Source: an uncultured Lachnospiraceae bacterium
GTDB taxonomy: Bacteria; Bacillota; Clostridia; Lachnospirales; Lachnospiraceae
Direction: 5' to 3'
DNA: 64,000 bases
NCBI GenBank assembly: GCA_934376945.1
Contig: CAKRPI010000002.1
Location: 9,071 to 73,070 of the forward strand
How positions within the stretch are numbered: position 1 is the first letter of the stretch; every line of letters starts with the position of its first letter. Positions 17,681 through 26,684 of the stretch are shown here, piece after piece. A program made the translations under genes and the position numbers. Below the pieces are notes generated by a model. That model was given only the letters and a program-made list of their open reading frames with translations, had not been told where the DNA came from and made no database searches.

Positions 17681-17699
17681 CGGTAATTCTGATTAAAAG

Positions 17700-17746
17700 A
17701 AAACGCAGACGGGAAGGAAAAATTCCATTCCGCCTGCGTTTTTTTG
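17700..17746 (+). terminator. Terminator after the homocysteine methyltransferase
   Basis: AAAACGCAGACGGGAAGG pairs with CCATTCCGCCTGCGTTTT, followed by a run of T. Confidence 0.85.
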
Positions 17747-17758
17747 CCTTACTCTGAA

Positions 17759-17811
17759 TTTACGCTCATTTTACATTTCTTCTGTTTTACATTTTACATC
17801 ACTCTTTTACA
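17759..17811 (+). promoter_or_regulatory. Pho-box-like TTTACA cluster upstream of pstS
   Basis: TTTACG at 17759 and TTTACA at 17770 are spaced 11 bp, the PhoP spacing known from Bacillus. Further TTTACA copies begin at 17786, 17793 and 17806. The cluster lies about 105-155 bp upstream of pstS, and a phoPR-like pair is encoded 7 kb downstream. Binding by that regulator is inferred. Confidence 0.65.
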
Positions 17812-17915
17812 ATACGGTCTGTAACATGAACACGGAACAAAAAAAGAAAGAACCGGAAAAGAAGCCGGGAACGGCGCGGAAAACAGATCGCGTCTCACAG
17901 AAAAGGAGAATATTT

Positions 17916-18770
17916 ATGAAAAAATCAGCAGCAGCAGTGATGGCAGTACTTATGGCAGCAAGCGCAGGAATGACAGCGATGGCAGCAGCATCCGGAGATA
18001 TTACAGTTGTATCCAGAGAGGATGGTTCCGGTACAAGAGGCGCATTCATTGAGCTGATGGGTGTAGAGGAAAAAGATGCAGATGGAAATAAAGTAGATAA
18101 TACGACAGAAGCAGCAAAGGTTACAAACAGCACAGCAGTTATGCTCAGCACAGTAGCAGAGGATGTCAATGCAATTGGTTACATTTCTCTTGGTTCTCTG
18201 AACGATACGGTAACAGCAGTGAAGATTGACGGCGCAGAAGCATCAGCAGAAGCGATTGAAGAGGGAAGCTACAAGGTAGTTCGTCCGTTTAATATTGCAA
18301 CGACTGCAGAGGTAAGCGATGCAGCAGCAGATTTTATTTCTTTCATTATGAGTACCGAAGGTCAGACGGTAGTTTCTGATAATGGCTATATTCCGGTAAA
18401 GGATGTGGAAGCATATGCAGCAACGGATGCAGAGGGCAAGGTTGTTGTAGCAGGATCTTCTTCTGTAACACCGGTTATGGAGAAGCTGGCTGAGGCTTAT
18501 CAGGAAGTCAATGATAAAGTAACCGTAGAAGTACAGCAGAGCGATTCTACTACAGGTATCCAGTCAGCGATTGATGGTCTGTGTGATATCGGAATGGCAT
18601 CCCGTGAACTCAAGGACAGCGAGCTGGAGGCAGGTCTTACCGCAACAGTAATTGCACAGGATGGCATCGCAATCATCGTAAATAATGATTCTGGAATTAC
18701 AGAGCTTACAAGCGAGCAGGTAAAGGATATTTATACAGGAAAGATCACAACCTGGGAAGAGCTTCAGTAA
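17916..18770 (+). CDS. pstS: Phosphate ABC transporter substrate-binding protein, circularly permuted
   Basis: The start is ATG 17916 after AAAAGGAGAA; upstream in-frame codons lack a ribosome site. The 284-residue product has a Sec signal peptide ending near AMAAAS. The order of halves is unusual. The segment normally in the second half, VVSREDGSGTRGAFIELMG through GYISLGSLND, comes first. The segment normally at the N-terminus, VVVAGSSSVTPVMEKLAEAY with DSTTGIQSAIDGLCDIGMAS, comes last, ending at YTGKITTWEELQ. It binds phosphate outside the membrane for PstCAB. A terminator follows directly. Confidence 0.9.
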   Translation: MKKSAAAVMAVLMAASAGMTAMAAASGDITVVSREDGSGTRGAFIELMGVEEKDADGNKVDNTTEAAKVTNSTAVMLSTVAEDVNAIGYISLGSLNDTVTAVKIDGAEASAEAIEEGSYKVVRPFNIATTAEVSDAAADFISFIMSTEGQTVVSDNGYIPVKDVEAYAATDAEGKVVVAGSSSVTPVMEKLAEAYQEVNDKVTVEVQQSDSTTGIQSAIDGLCDIGMASRELKDSELEAGLTATVIAQDGIAIIVNNDSGITELTSEQVKDIYTGKITTWEELQ

Positions 18771-18824
18771 CAGACAGAATTTTCAGAAGATACGGTATAT
18801 TTTGACAGACTCAAATGGAAAATG

Positions 18825-18868
18825 AAAAAGCTCTGTGTCTGCATCAGAGGCGGCACAGAGCTTTTTGC
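18825..18868 (+). terminator. Intra-operon terminator between pstS and pstC
   Basis: AAAAAGCTCTGTGTC (18825-18839) pairs with GGCACAGAGCTTTTT (18852-18866). It would let most transcripts stop after pstS, giving excess binding protein over permease. Confidence 0.8.
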
Positions 18869-18919
18869 AGGAAATCCGGGACTGGAAAAAGCCGTTTTAG
18901 AAAAAGGAGTCATTTAATA

Positions 18920-19777
18920 ATGAAAGGAAAGATATCAGAACTACTGATGAAGGTAGTCTTTTTTATTGCGGCGTGTACTTCTGTGCTTGCGGTTACGCTG
19001 ATTTGTATCTTTTTGTTTGCAAATGGAATTCCGGCGATTGCAAAGATCGGTCTTCCGGATTTTCTTTTTGGTCAGAAGTGGAAGCCGTCGAATAATATAT
19101 TTGGCATTCTCCCCTTTATCATGGGCAGTATTTATGTAACCGCCGGGTCAATTGTAATCGGTGTGCCGCTTGCGCTTCTTCTCTCTGTTTTTTTGGCATT
19201 CTATTGTCCAAAGCGGCTGTATCCGGTGCTGAAGACGATGGTAAATCTGATGGCCGGTGTACCGTCTGTCGTTTACGGATTTTTCGGACTTGTTATGATT
19301 GTTCCGCTGATGCGTCAGATTACCGGAAAAGACGGAAGTACGATGCTGACAGCTTCGATTCTGCTGGGCGTCATGATTTTGCCAACGGTAACAGGCGTTA
19401 CGGAATCGGCACTTCGAAGTGTTCCGATGAGCTATTATGAAGGTGCACTGGCTCTTGGTGCAACACATGAGCGCAGTATATTTGCAACCGTGTTTCCGGC
19501 TGCAAAATCAGGAATCATGGCAGGAATAGTACTTGGAATCGGACGTTCGATCGGTGAAACGATGGCGGTCATTATGGTAGCAGGAAATCAGCCGTGGATG
19601 CCGCAGGGACTGTTGAAGGGTGTACGGACAATGACGACCAATATTGTAATGGAAATGGGGTACGCGACAGACCTGCACAGAGAGGCATTGATTGCAACAG
19701 GTGTGGTACTGTTTGTATTTATTCTGATCATTAATCTTTGTGTATCTGCTCTGAAAAGCAAGGCAGAGAGCGAATAG
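18920..19777 (+). CDS. pstC: Phosphate ABC transporter permease PstC
   Basis: The start is ATG 18920, with AAAAAGGAG upstream; longer reading would cross the terminator hairpin. The 285-residue protein has six membrane segments and the permease EAA-type loop SYYEGALALGATHERSIFATV. GRSIGETMAVIMVAGN is the usual PstC signature near the end. It forms the channel with PstA and is energised by PstB. Confidence 0.93.
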   Translation: MKGKISELLMKVVFFIAACTSVLAVTLICIFLFANGIPAIAKIGLPDFLFGQKWKPSNNIFGILPFIMGSIYVTAGSIVIGVPLALLLSVFLAFYCPKRLYPVLKTMVNLMAGVPSVVYGFFGLVMIVPLMRQITGKDGSTMLTASILLGVMILPTVTGVTESALRSVPMSYYEGALALGATHERSIFATVFPAAKSGIMAGIVLGIGRSIGETMAVIMVAGNQPWMPQGLLKGVRTMTTNIVMEMGYATDLHREALIATGVVLFVFILIINLCVSALKSKAESE

Positions 19778-19794
19778 AGAGGAGCACGGAAGGA

Positions 19795-20676
19795 ATGGAG
19801 AAAACAAAAAAAAGTACAGACAGCGGTTTTGAAAAATGGCTGCAGAAGTGCAAAAATCATCCGTTTTCCGGAATTGTAGAAGCACTGGTATGGCTGTCCG
19901 GAATCGTGACAATGGCAATTATGATTTATCTGGTGACGTTTATCGTGATTCGAGGCGTTCCACATCTGAAGCCTTCCTTGTTTGCACTGACTTATAATTC
20001 AGATAATGTTTCCCTGATGCCGGCGCTTGTAAATACATTGACTGTGACGGTACTTTCACTGGTGATCGCAATTCCATTTGGCGTATTTGCGGCGATCTAT
20101 CTTGTGGAGTATGCAAAAAAAGGAAGCCGGCTGGTACGACTGATCCGTATTACGGCAGAGACACTTTCCGGTATTCCTTCGATTATCTATGGTTTGTTTG
20201 GCCTTCTGTTTTTCAGTACGGCGCTGCACTGGGGACTGAGTCTGTTATCCGGCTGTCTGACACTTGTAATCATGATTCTGCCGCTGATCATCCGAACCTC
20301 AGAGGAAGCACTTCTTTCTGTGCCGGATTCTTATCGCGAGGCATCGTTTGGACTTGGAGCAGGAAAGCTGCGTACGATTTTTAAGATTGTACTGCCGTCA
20401 GCGGTACCTGGAATTCTTTCCGGAGTCGTACTGGCGACCGGACGTATTGTCGGAGAGACGGCCGCACTGCTTTACACGGCAGGAACGGTTGCTAAAATTT
20501 CGGACCTGATGGGATCAGGACGTACGCTGGCGGTTCATATGTATGTACTTTCAAGCGAAGGACTTCATATGGATGAATCCTATGCAACAGCAGTCGTACT
20601 TCTTGTGCTGGTTCTTGTACTGAACGGCCTTTCCGGACTGCTTGCAAAGGGTCTGACCGGAAATAAAAACAAGTAA
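19795..20676 (+). CDS. pstA: Phosphate ABC transporter permease PstA
   Basis: The start is ATG 19795 after AGAGGAG, 17 bp past pstC. The 293-residue protein has six membrane segments, the EAA-loop SYREASFGLGAGKLRTIFKI and GRIVGETAALLYTAGT. It pairs with PstC in the phosphate channel. Confidence 0.93.
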   Translation: MEKTKKSTDSGFEKWLQKCKNHPFSGIVEALVWLSGIVTMAIMIYLVTFIVIRGVPHLKPSLFALTYNSDNVSLMPALVNTLTVTVLSLVIAIPFGVFAAIYLVEYAKKGSRLVRLIRITAETLSGIPSIIYGLFGLLFFSTALHWGLSLLSGCLTLVIMILPLIIRTSEEALLSVPDSYREASFGLGAGKLRTIFKIVLPSAVPGILSGVVLATGRIVGETAALLYTAGTVAKISDLMGSGRTLAVHMYVLSSEGLHMDESYATAVVLLVLVLVLNGLSGLLAKGLTGNKNK

Positions 20677-20719
20677 AGAAAAGCAGCGAAGGCAGAAAGA
20701 CTGCCGGAAGAGGTAAAAA

Positions 20720-21469
20720 ATGGGAAAAATTGAAATTAAAAATACGGACTTGTACTATGGCGATTTTCATGCGCTGAAAAATATCAATCTGGATATTCCG
20801 GCAAATCAGATTACTGCATTTATCGGACCGAGCGGCTGTGGAAAATCTACTTTATTAAAATCTTTAAATCGAATGAACGATCTGGTTGAAGGCTGCCGCA
20901 TTACAGGCGATCTGCTTCTGGACGGCGAGGATATCTATGGATCAATGGATGCCAACCTGCTTCGGAAGCGTGTCGGGATGGTATTTCAGAAGCCAAATCC
21001 GTTTCCGATGAGTATTTATGATAATATTGCGTATGGACCGCGTACACATGGAATCCATTCGAAAGCAAAGCTGGATGATATAGTGGAAAAGGCACTGCGG
21101 GATGCCGCAATCTGGGACGAAGTAAAGGACCGTCTGAAAAAAAGTGCACTCGGTATGTCCGGCGGTCAGCAGCAGAGACTTTGCATTGCACGTGCACTGG
21201 CTGTGCAGCCGGAGGTACTTCTGATGGATGAGCCGACATCGGCACTGGACCCGATCTCGACCTCAAGAATTGAAGATCTGGCAGTTGAACTGAAAAAGAA
21301 TTATACGATCGTCATGGTAACGCACAACATGCAGCAGGCAGCGCGTATTTCAGATAAGACGGCATTTTTCCTGCTCGGTGAAGTAATCGAATATGACGAT
21401 ACTCTGACGCTGTTTTCCATGCCGAAAAACAAGAAGACAGAAGAATATATTACCGGAAGATTCGGTTGA
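20720..21469 (+). CDS. pstB: Phosphate ABC transporter ATPase PstB
   Basis: A 249-residue ABC ATPase. Walker A is GPSGCGKST, the signature is [15 protein letters not shown], Walker B is [12 protein letters not shown], and the switch His is in [11 protein letters not shown]. The PstB-specific [20 protein letters not shown] and the length are typical. It powers PstSCA, and GAAGAGG precedes the start. Confidence 0.95.
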   Translation: MGKIEIKNTDLYYGDFHALKNINLDIPANQITAFIGPSGCGKSTLLKSLNRMNDLVEGCRITGDLLLDGEDIYGSMDANLLRKRVGMVFQKPNPFPMSIYDNIAYGPRTHGIHSKAKLDDIVEKALRDAAIWDEVKDRLKKSALGMSGGQQQRLCIARALAVQPEVLLMDEPTSALDPISTSRIEDLAVELKKNYTIVMVTHNMQQAARISDKTAFFLLGEVIEYDDTLTLFSMPKNKKTEEYITGRFG

Positions 21470-21528
21470 TACGGTCTCTGGCAGGATGATTCCGAGAGTA
21501 CATATTCAAAACAGGGAGGAATGGAAAA

Positions 21529-22221
21529 ATGAGAGAGCGGTATCTTGAAAAGCTCGAACAGCTTCATAAGGAATTACTGGAAATGGGACTGCTGTGTGAG
21601 CAGGCGATCATGAAGACCTATCAGATTCTGATGTCAGAAGAAGAACGACAGGAGCTTGTGGCACGGATCGATGCACTTGAACGTGAAATTGATGCGAAGG
21701 AGCGGATGATAGAAAGCATCTGTATGCAGTTGTTTTTGCAGCAGCAGCCGGTGGCATCAGACCTTCGCAGAATCACTGCAGCTTTGAAGCTGATCACGGA
21801 TCTTGAACGAATCGGTGATCAGGCAACGGATATTGCAGAGATTATGCAGACGGGAAGCATTACTGTGCCGATCAAGGGCGTACGTCTGACAGAGATGGCA
21901 GAATATACCATGAATATGGTTAATAAGAGTGTGGAGTCTTATGTGCAGAAGGATCTGGCGATGGCAAAAGAGGTGATCGAGAGCGATGATACTCTGGATA
22001 ACCTGTTTACGGAAGTACGCCAGGAGATCAATCGCTGCTCGATCGAAGGCCGTTACACAAATGACCAGGCCATGGATATGCTGATGCTTTCCAAGTATTA
22101 TGAACGGATCGGAGATCATGCAACAAATGTGGCAGAATGGGTAGAGTTTTCACTGACCGGCAAACACAGAAGCGGAAAAGTAGTCAATGATGTGTTTGCA
22201 GAGCTTCGTCCGAATAGCTGA
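21529..22221 (+). CDS. phoU: Phosphate transport regulator PhoU
   Basis: A 230-residue all-helical protein with two PhoU repeats. Each carries the metal-site pattern: KLITDLERIGDQATDIAE in the first and KYYERIGDHATNVAEW in the second. PhoU links Pst transport status to the PhoR sensor kinase, represses the Pho response when phosphate is plentiful and protects against phosphate overload. GGGAGGAATGG precedes the ATG. Confidence 0.93.
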   Translation: MRERYLEKLEQLHKELLEMGLLCEQAIMKTYQILMSEEERQELVARIDALEREIDAKERMIESICMQLFLQQQPVASDLRRITAALKLITDLERIGDQATDIAEIMQTGSITVPIKGVRLTEMAEYTMNMVNKSVESYVQKDLAMAKEVIESDDTLDNLFTEVRQEINRCSIEGRYTNDQAMDMLMLSKYYERIGDHATNVAEWVEFSLTGKHRSGKVVNDVFAELRPNS

Positions 22222-22313
22222 AGCAGGTAAAAATTTACGGATTTGCCGGTTTTAGGGGCGGGTACCGCATTGAAAATTGGATAAAATGCTGAAATAAAGA
22301 AATCCTTTGAGAT

Positions 22314-22405
22314 TTTACACGGATTTTACATTTGATGCCGTCTGATTTTACTTAGGAACGATATACTCGTTCTTAAACATGGCACTAAAGTAAAAATCAT
22401 GTAAA
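22314..22405 (+). promoter_or_regulatory. Pho-box array upstream of the Na/Pi cotransporter gene
   Basis: TTTACA at 22314 and 22325 (11 bp apart) and TTTACT at 22347 (two 11-bp steps on) lie on one strand. AGTAAA at 22389 and TGTAAA at 22400 (11 bp apart) are the same box on the other strand. The 11-bp phase is that of PhoP sites in Firmicutes. Confidence 0.65.
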
Positions 22406-22433
22406 AGCGCAGAGGGCGCAAAGGAGAAAGTGT

Positions 22434-24260
22434 ATGGATATTTTCAGTATTTTGACAATGATCGGCGGTCTGGCCCTGTTTCTTTATGGAATGAATGTTA
22501 TGGGGGACGGACTGACGAGAGCATCGGGCGGACGGCTTGAGAAGATTCTGGAAAAACTGACGTCAAGCACCTGGAAGGGAGTACTGCTCGGAGCAGCAGT
22601 GACAGCGGTTATTCAGTCCTCTTCCGCGACTACAGTTATGGTAGTTGGTTTTGTAAACTCCGGCATTATGACGCTGCAGCGTGCGGTCGGAATTATTATG
22701 GGAGCGAATATCGGTACGACGATCACTTCCTGGATTTTAAGTCTTTCCGGACTTCAGGGAGACGGCTTTATCATCAAAATGCTGAAGCCGACCTCGTTTT
22801 CCCCAATCCTTGCGATCATTGGCGTCTGTCTTCTTCTTTTTTCCAAAAAAGACAAGAAAAAAGATGCCGGTTCGATCATGATCGGTTTTGCAGTTCTGAT
22901 GTTTGGAATGGAGACGATGAGTGGGGCAGTAAAACCGCTTGCAAATGTGCCTGAATTTACAAATCTTCTTCTGATGTTTAAAAATCCGGTGCTTGGTATG
23001 CTCGCAGGTACAGTTCTTACTGCAATCATCCAGAGTTCCTCAGCGTCCGTTGGTATTCTGCAGGCACTTTGTGTGACGGGAGCGGTCTCTTATGGAGCTG
23101 CGCTCCCGATTATCATGGGCCAGAACATCGGAACGTGTGTGACTGCGCTGATTTCCGCGATCGGAGCAAAGAAGAATGCCAAAAGAACAGCATTCGTACA
23201 TCTCTACTTCAATCTGATCGGTACCATTGTATTTATGATTCTGTTTTATGCACTGAATTGCTTTGTACATTTTGAATTTCTGGGCGATGCGGCAAATGCA
23301 GCCGGAATTGCAGTGGTGCATACAACGTTCAATGTGTTTGCAACTGTAATGTGGATGCCGTTTCATCGCTTTCTGGAAAAACTGGCGATTCTTACGGTAC
23401 GCGATGGGAAAGAAGAAGAACGGACCGAAGGTGCGCTGGAAGGATTGTCCGCACTGGATGACCGATTTCTGGATAATCCGGCGCTTGCAATGGATCAGTG
23501 CCGCGTGGCATGTGCACATATGGCAAAGATTACGATTGAGGCACTTGATACTGCAATGTCACTTTTGAATCTGTATGATGAAGAAAAAGCAGAAGTGGTG
23601 TATGAGGATGAAAAGATTATAGACCGCTATGAAGATCGGCTGGGAACTTATCTGGTACAGGTGGCAAAAAACGAAATGCAGACAAAGGACAGCCATACGC
23701 TTTCCGTATTGCTGCACAGCATTGGTGATATTGAGCGAATTTCTGACCATGCGGTTATTATTGCACGCTCGGCGAAGGAAATTTATGACAAAAACCTTGC
23801 ATTTTCCGAAGCAGCGGCGGCAGAGCTTGAGGTATATTCCTCTGCGGTGCGTAAGGTGGTGGAAATTGCAATGAATGCAATGCAGAAGGAAGATCTTGCA
23901 ATGGCGGGCAGAGTAGAGCCGTTGGAAGAGGTGATCGATGACCTGAGCGATGAGATGAAAAAACGTCACATAGACCGATTAAGAGAAGGTCGTTGTACGA
24001 TTGAGCTTGGATTTATTTTGTCGGATCTGACCACAAGCTATAAACGAATCGCAGATCATTGCTCTAATATCGCAGTCTGCCTGATCCAGGCAGATAATGA
24101 TGAGTATGGAAGACATGCATATCTGAATTCTCTGAAAGACGAAGACAATCAGTCATTCCGTGAAAAATTTGAGGAATATTCCAGAATTTATGCGCTTCCG
24201 GTGCGTATTAAAGGAACGCCGAAGGTGGATATGAAAAAGAGGATGGCAGCTGCGCAGTAA
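22434..24260 (+). CDS. Na+/phosphate cotransporter with C-terminal PhoU domain (NptA family)
   Basis: A 608-residue protein. Residues 1-310 are membrane, with the two QSSSA repeats of the Na_Pi_cotrans family (IQSSSATTVMVVGF and IQSSSASVGILQAL). Residues ~340-560 are PhoU-like (SIGDIERISDHAVIIARSAK and YKRIADHCSNIAVCLI). It likely gives sodium-driven low-affinity phosphate movement or efflux control. Its own Pho-box array suggests expression separate from pst. AAAGGAGAAAG precedes the ATG. Confidence 0.9.
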   Translation: MDIFSILTMIGGLALFLYGMNVMGDGLTRASGGRLEKILEKLTSSTWKGVLLGAAVTAVIQSSSATTVMVVGFVNSGIMTLQRAVGIIMGANIGTTITSWILSLSGLQGDGFIIKMLKPTSFSPILAIIGVCLLLFSKKDKKKDAGSIMIGFAVLMFGMETMSGAVKPLANVPEFTNLLLMFKNPVLGMLAGTVLTAIIQSSSASVGILQALCVTGAVSYGAALPIIMGQNIGTCVTALISAIGAKKNAKRTAFVHLYFNLIGTIVFMILFYALNCFVHFEFLGDAANAAGIAVVHTTFNVFATVMWMPFHRFLEKLAILTVRDGKEEERTEGALEGLSALDDRFLDNPALAMDQCRVACAHMAKITIEALDTAMSLLNLYDEEKAEVVYEDEKIIDRYEDRLGTYLVQVAKNEMQTKDSHTLSVLLHSIGDIERISDHAVIIARSAKEIYDKNLAFSEAAAAELEVYSSAVRKVVEIAMNAMQKEDLAMAGRVEPLEEVIDDLSDEMKKRHIDRLREGRCTIELGFILSDLTTSYKRIADHCSNIAVCLIQADNDEYGRHAYLNSLKDEDNQSFREKFEEYSRIYALPVRIKGTPKVDMKKRMAAAQ

Positions 24261-24443
24261 AGCAGGAAAGAACTTGCGCGGCAAAAGACACTGCGGTAAA
24301 ATGAAGCCAAAGACGGTTGATTCTCTGATGATATAACGCCGCATCTTTTGACCTTAATATCATGACATAGATGTGTCCGTATTTATCCGGAATATACGAA
24401 GAAAAGAAGAGACAGAAACGGCTGAAAAAGGAGAGCGAAAACG

Positions 24444-25127
24444 ATGGCAATGATTTACATAGTAGAGGATGATGAAAACATCCGCGAAATTGAGATGTTT
24501 GCGCTGAAAAATGCAGGCTATGAGGTGCAGGGGTTTGACTGTGCAGTTGCATTTTATGCACGGCTGAAGGAAAAAATACCGGCGCTCGTGCTGCTGGATA
24601 TCATGCTGCCGGATGAAGACGGGCTTACAATTGTAAAGAAGCTTCGTCATGCTGCAGATACACGGAAGCTTCCGATCATTATGGCAACTGCCAAGACAAC
24701 AGAGATCGATAAGGTAAAAGGACTGGATATCGGAGCAGATGATTATATTACAAAGCCATTTGGGGTTATGGAACTGATTTCAAGAGTGAAGGCGCTGATG
24801 CGCCGCAGCCGCGGAATGGAAGAAGAACGAATGATCCGCCTTGGGCCGATTTTTATGGATGATGAGAAGCGTGCCGTTTTTGTGGAGGATCAGCCATGTG
24901 AACTGACGTATAAGGAGTATGAACTGCTGAAGCTCCTGCTTTTAAATGCAGGAATTGTTGCATCGAGAGATATGATTCTGGATCGTGTATGGGGAACTGA
25001 TTTTGAAGGCGAATCCCGCACGCTGGATATGCATATCAAAACTCTGCGGCAGAAGCTTGGCAGTGCCGGGACAATGATCCGCACGGTGCGTAACGTAGGA
25101 TATATGCTCAATGGAGAACGGAATTGA
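24444..25127 (+). CDS. PhoP/PhoB-like OmpR-family response regulator
   Basis: A 227-residue regulator. The receiver domain has the acidic pair IVEDDENIRE and the phosphoacceptor Asp in LVLLDIMLPDEDG, with Lys in DDYITKPFG. The winged-helix DNA-binding domain ends RTVRNVGYMLN. Its place after pst-phoU-nptA makes it the likely PhoP of this genome. AAAAAGGAGAG precedes the start. Confidence 0.88.
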   Translation: MAMIYIVEDDENIREIEMFALKNAGYEVQGFDCAVAFYARLKEKIPALVLLDIMLPDEDGLTIVKKLRHAADTRKLPIIMATAKTTEIDKVKGLDIGADDYITKPFGVMELISRVKALMRRSRGMEEERMIRLGPIFMDDEKRAVFVEDQPCELTYKEYELLKLLLLNAGIVASRDMILDRVWGTDFEGESRTLDMHIKTLRQKLGSAGTMIRTVRNVGYMLNGERN

Positions 25128-25151
25128 CCAGGTTATGATGCAGAGGAGAGT

Positions 25152-26489
25152 ATGAAAAAGAAAATAAACAGATATTTGCTGCTGACTGTTTTTTTATCGC
25201 TGAGTACTACGCTTATGATGGCGATTGCAGTATTCCATCATATGTACCGGGAGCAGATTATTGATGATATGCAGACGTATGCGGAAGTTCTAAGCGGAAT
25301 GGTATCTTCCGGCGAGGAACTGAAGAAAAACTACCAAAATCCGGATTCTGATATCCGAATCACAGTGATCACGCCCGATGGGGATGTTATATATGACAGT
25401 AAAACGGGCGGAGAACCGCTTGGAAATCATGCGGATCGTCCGGAGGTAAAGGAAGCGGAAGAAACAGGTGAGGGGTATGCAGTACGCCATTCTGATACCT
25501 TAAACCGCGATATGTATTATTATGCGGTTCAGCTGGAAAGCGGAGATGTGATTCGGCTGAGTAAAGAAGAAAAAAATATCTGGAGTGTATTTCAGAATAC
25601 GCTTCATCCGATTATTGGGATCGGTGTCGGAATGTTTCTGCTGTGTATGGTACTGTCCAGATATATCACGGACAGTCTGGTCCGGCCGATTGAGAAGCTT
25701 GCTGGTGATATTGACAATGTGGACAGCATAGCGACGTATGAAGAACTGGTGCCGTTTATCACCACGATACAGAAGCAGCATGAAGATATTTTAAAAAGTG
25801 CGAAAATGCGTCAGGAATTTACGGCAAATGTATCCCATGAGCTGAAGACGCCGCTGACTTCCATTTCCGGTTATGCGGAGCTGATTGAGACGGGGCTTGC
25901 CGGTGAGGATAATATTCAGCGGTTTGCGGCTGAGATTCACAGGAATGCAAAGCGGCTGCTGACGCTGATCAATGATATTATCCGGCTGTCTGAACTGGAT
26001 GCAGATGATATGGAGGTTGCTTTTACAGATGTGGATCTGTACGGCCTTGCGGATGCATGTGTCTCCTCGCTGAGACTGAATGCGAAAAATCATGGCATAC
26101 AGATTGAATGCAGCGGTATTCCGTGCGTTGTGCATGGCAATAAGGAAATGCTGGAGGAGCTGCTGTATAATTTGAGCGACAATGCGATCCGTTACAACCG
26201 ACTTGGCGGAAAGGTGCAGGTGATCGTTGGCAAAGAAAATGGTTTTCCGGTGCTGATCGTAAAAGATACCGGAATCGGAATACCAAAAGAAAGTCAGGAG
26301 CGTGTTTTTGAAAGATTTTACAGGGTGGATAAAAGCCGCTCCAAACAGACAGGCGGAACGGGCCTGGGACTTGCGATTGTCAAACATATCGTAGCGCAGC
26401 ATCATGCAAAGCTGCGGCTGAGGAGTGAAATCGGAGTCGGGACAGAGGTTACGGTTATTTTTTCGAATGAAGAAGCTGCTGCAAAATAG
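25152..26489 (+). CDS. PhoR-like sensor histidine kinase
   Basis: A 445-residue kinase. It has membrane segments at residues ~8-28 and ~155-178, with an extracellular PAS-like loop between. HisKA has VSHELKTPLTSISGYAELI; the ATPase domain has LSDNAIRYNRLGGKV, DTGIGIP and GGTGLGLAIVKHIVAQ. It follows the response regulator by 24 bp. With PhoU and Pst it should report external phosphate. Confidence 0.88.
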   Translation: MKKKINRYLLLTVFLSLSTTLMMAIAVFHHMYREQIIDDMQTYAEVLSGMVSSGEELKKNYQNPDSDIRITVITPDGDVIYDSKTGGEPLGNHADRPEVKEAEETGEGYAVRHSDTLNRDMYYYAVQLESGDVIRLSKEEKNIWSVFQNTLHPIIGIGVGMFLLCMVLSRYITDSLVRPIEKLAGDIDNVDSIATYEELVPFITTIQKQHEDILKSAKMRQEFTANVSHELKTPLTSISGYAELIETGLAGEDNIQRFAAEIHRNAKRLLTLINDIIRLSELDADDMEVAFTDVDLYGLADACVSSLRLNAKNHGIQIECSGIPCVVHGNKEMLEELLYNLSDNAIRYNRLGGKVQVIVGKENGFPVLIVKDTGIGIPKESQERVFERFYRVDKSRSKQTGGTGLGLAIVKHIVAQHHAKLRLRSEIGVGTEVTVIFSNEEAAAK

Positions 26490-26525
26490 AGAAGTTTTTT
26501 TCTCTATGGAGCGGCAGCTCTTTTT
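26473..26525 (+). terminator. Terminator overlapping the phoR-like stop codon
   Basis: Nested stems: AGCTGCTGC with GCGGCAGCT outside, ATAGAGAA with TTCTCTAT inside, then TCTTTTT. The outer arm lies in the last codons of the kinase gene. It ends the pst-pho block. Confidence 0.8.
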
Positions 26526-26684
26526 GTGTTAAAGAAAATTATGAAATAAAAACTTAAGATTCCCTTTCTTGACTATTGCTGGATAATAGTGCAATATATG
26601 GGAAGAATAAGTAAAAAAGAATGTGCCTCGCACTGTGGGGAGCACAGAGGCAGACGGAAATAAAGAAGGGCAAGGGATAAAGAC

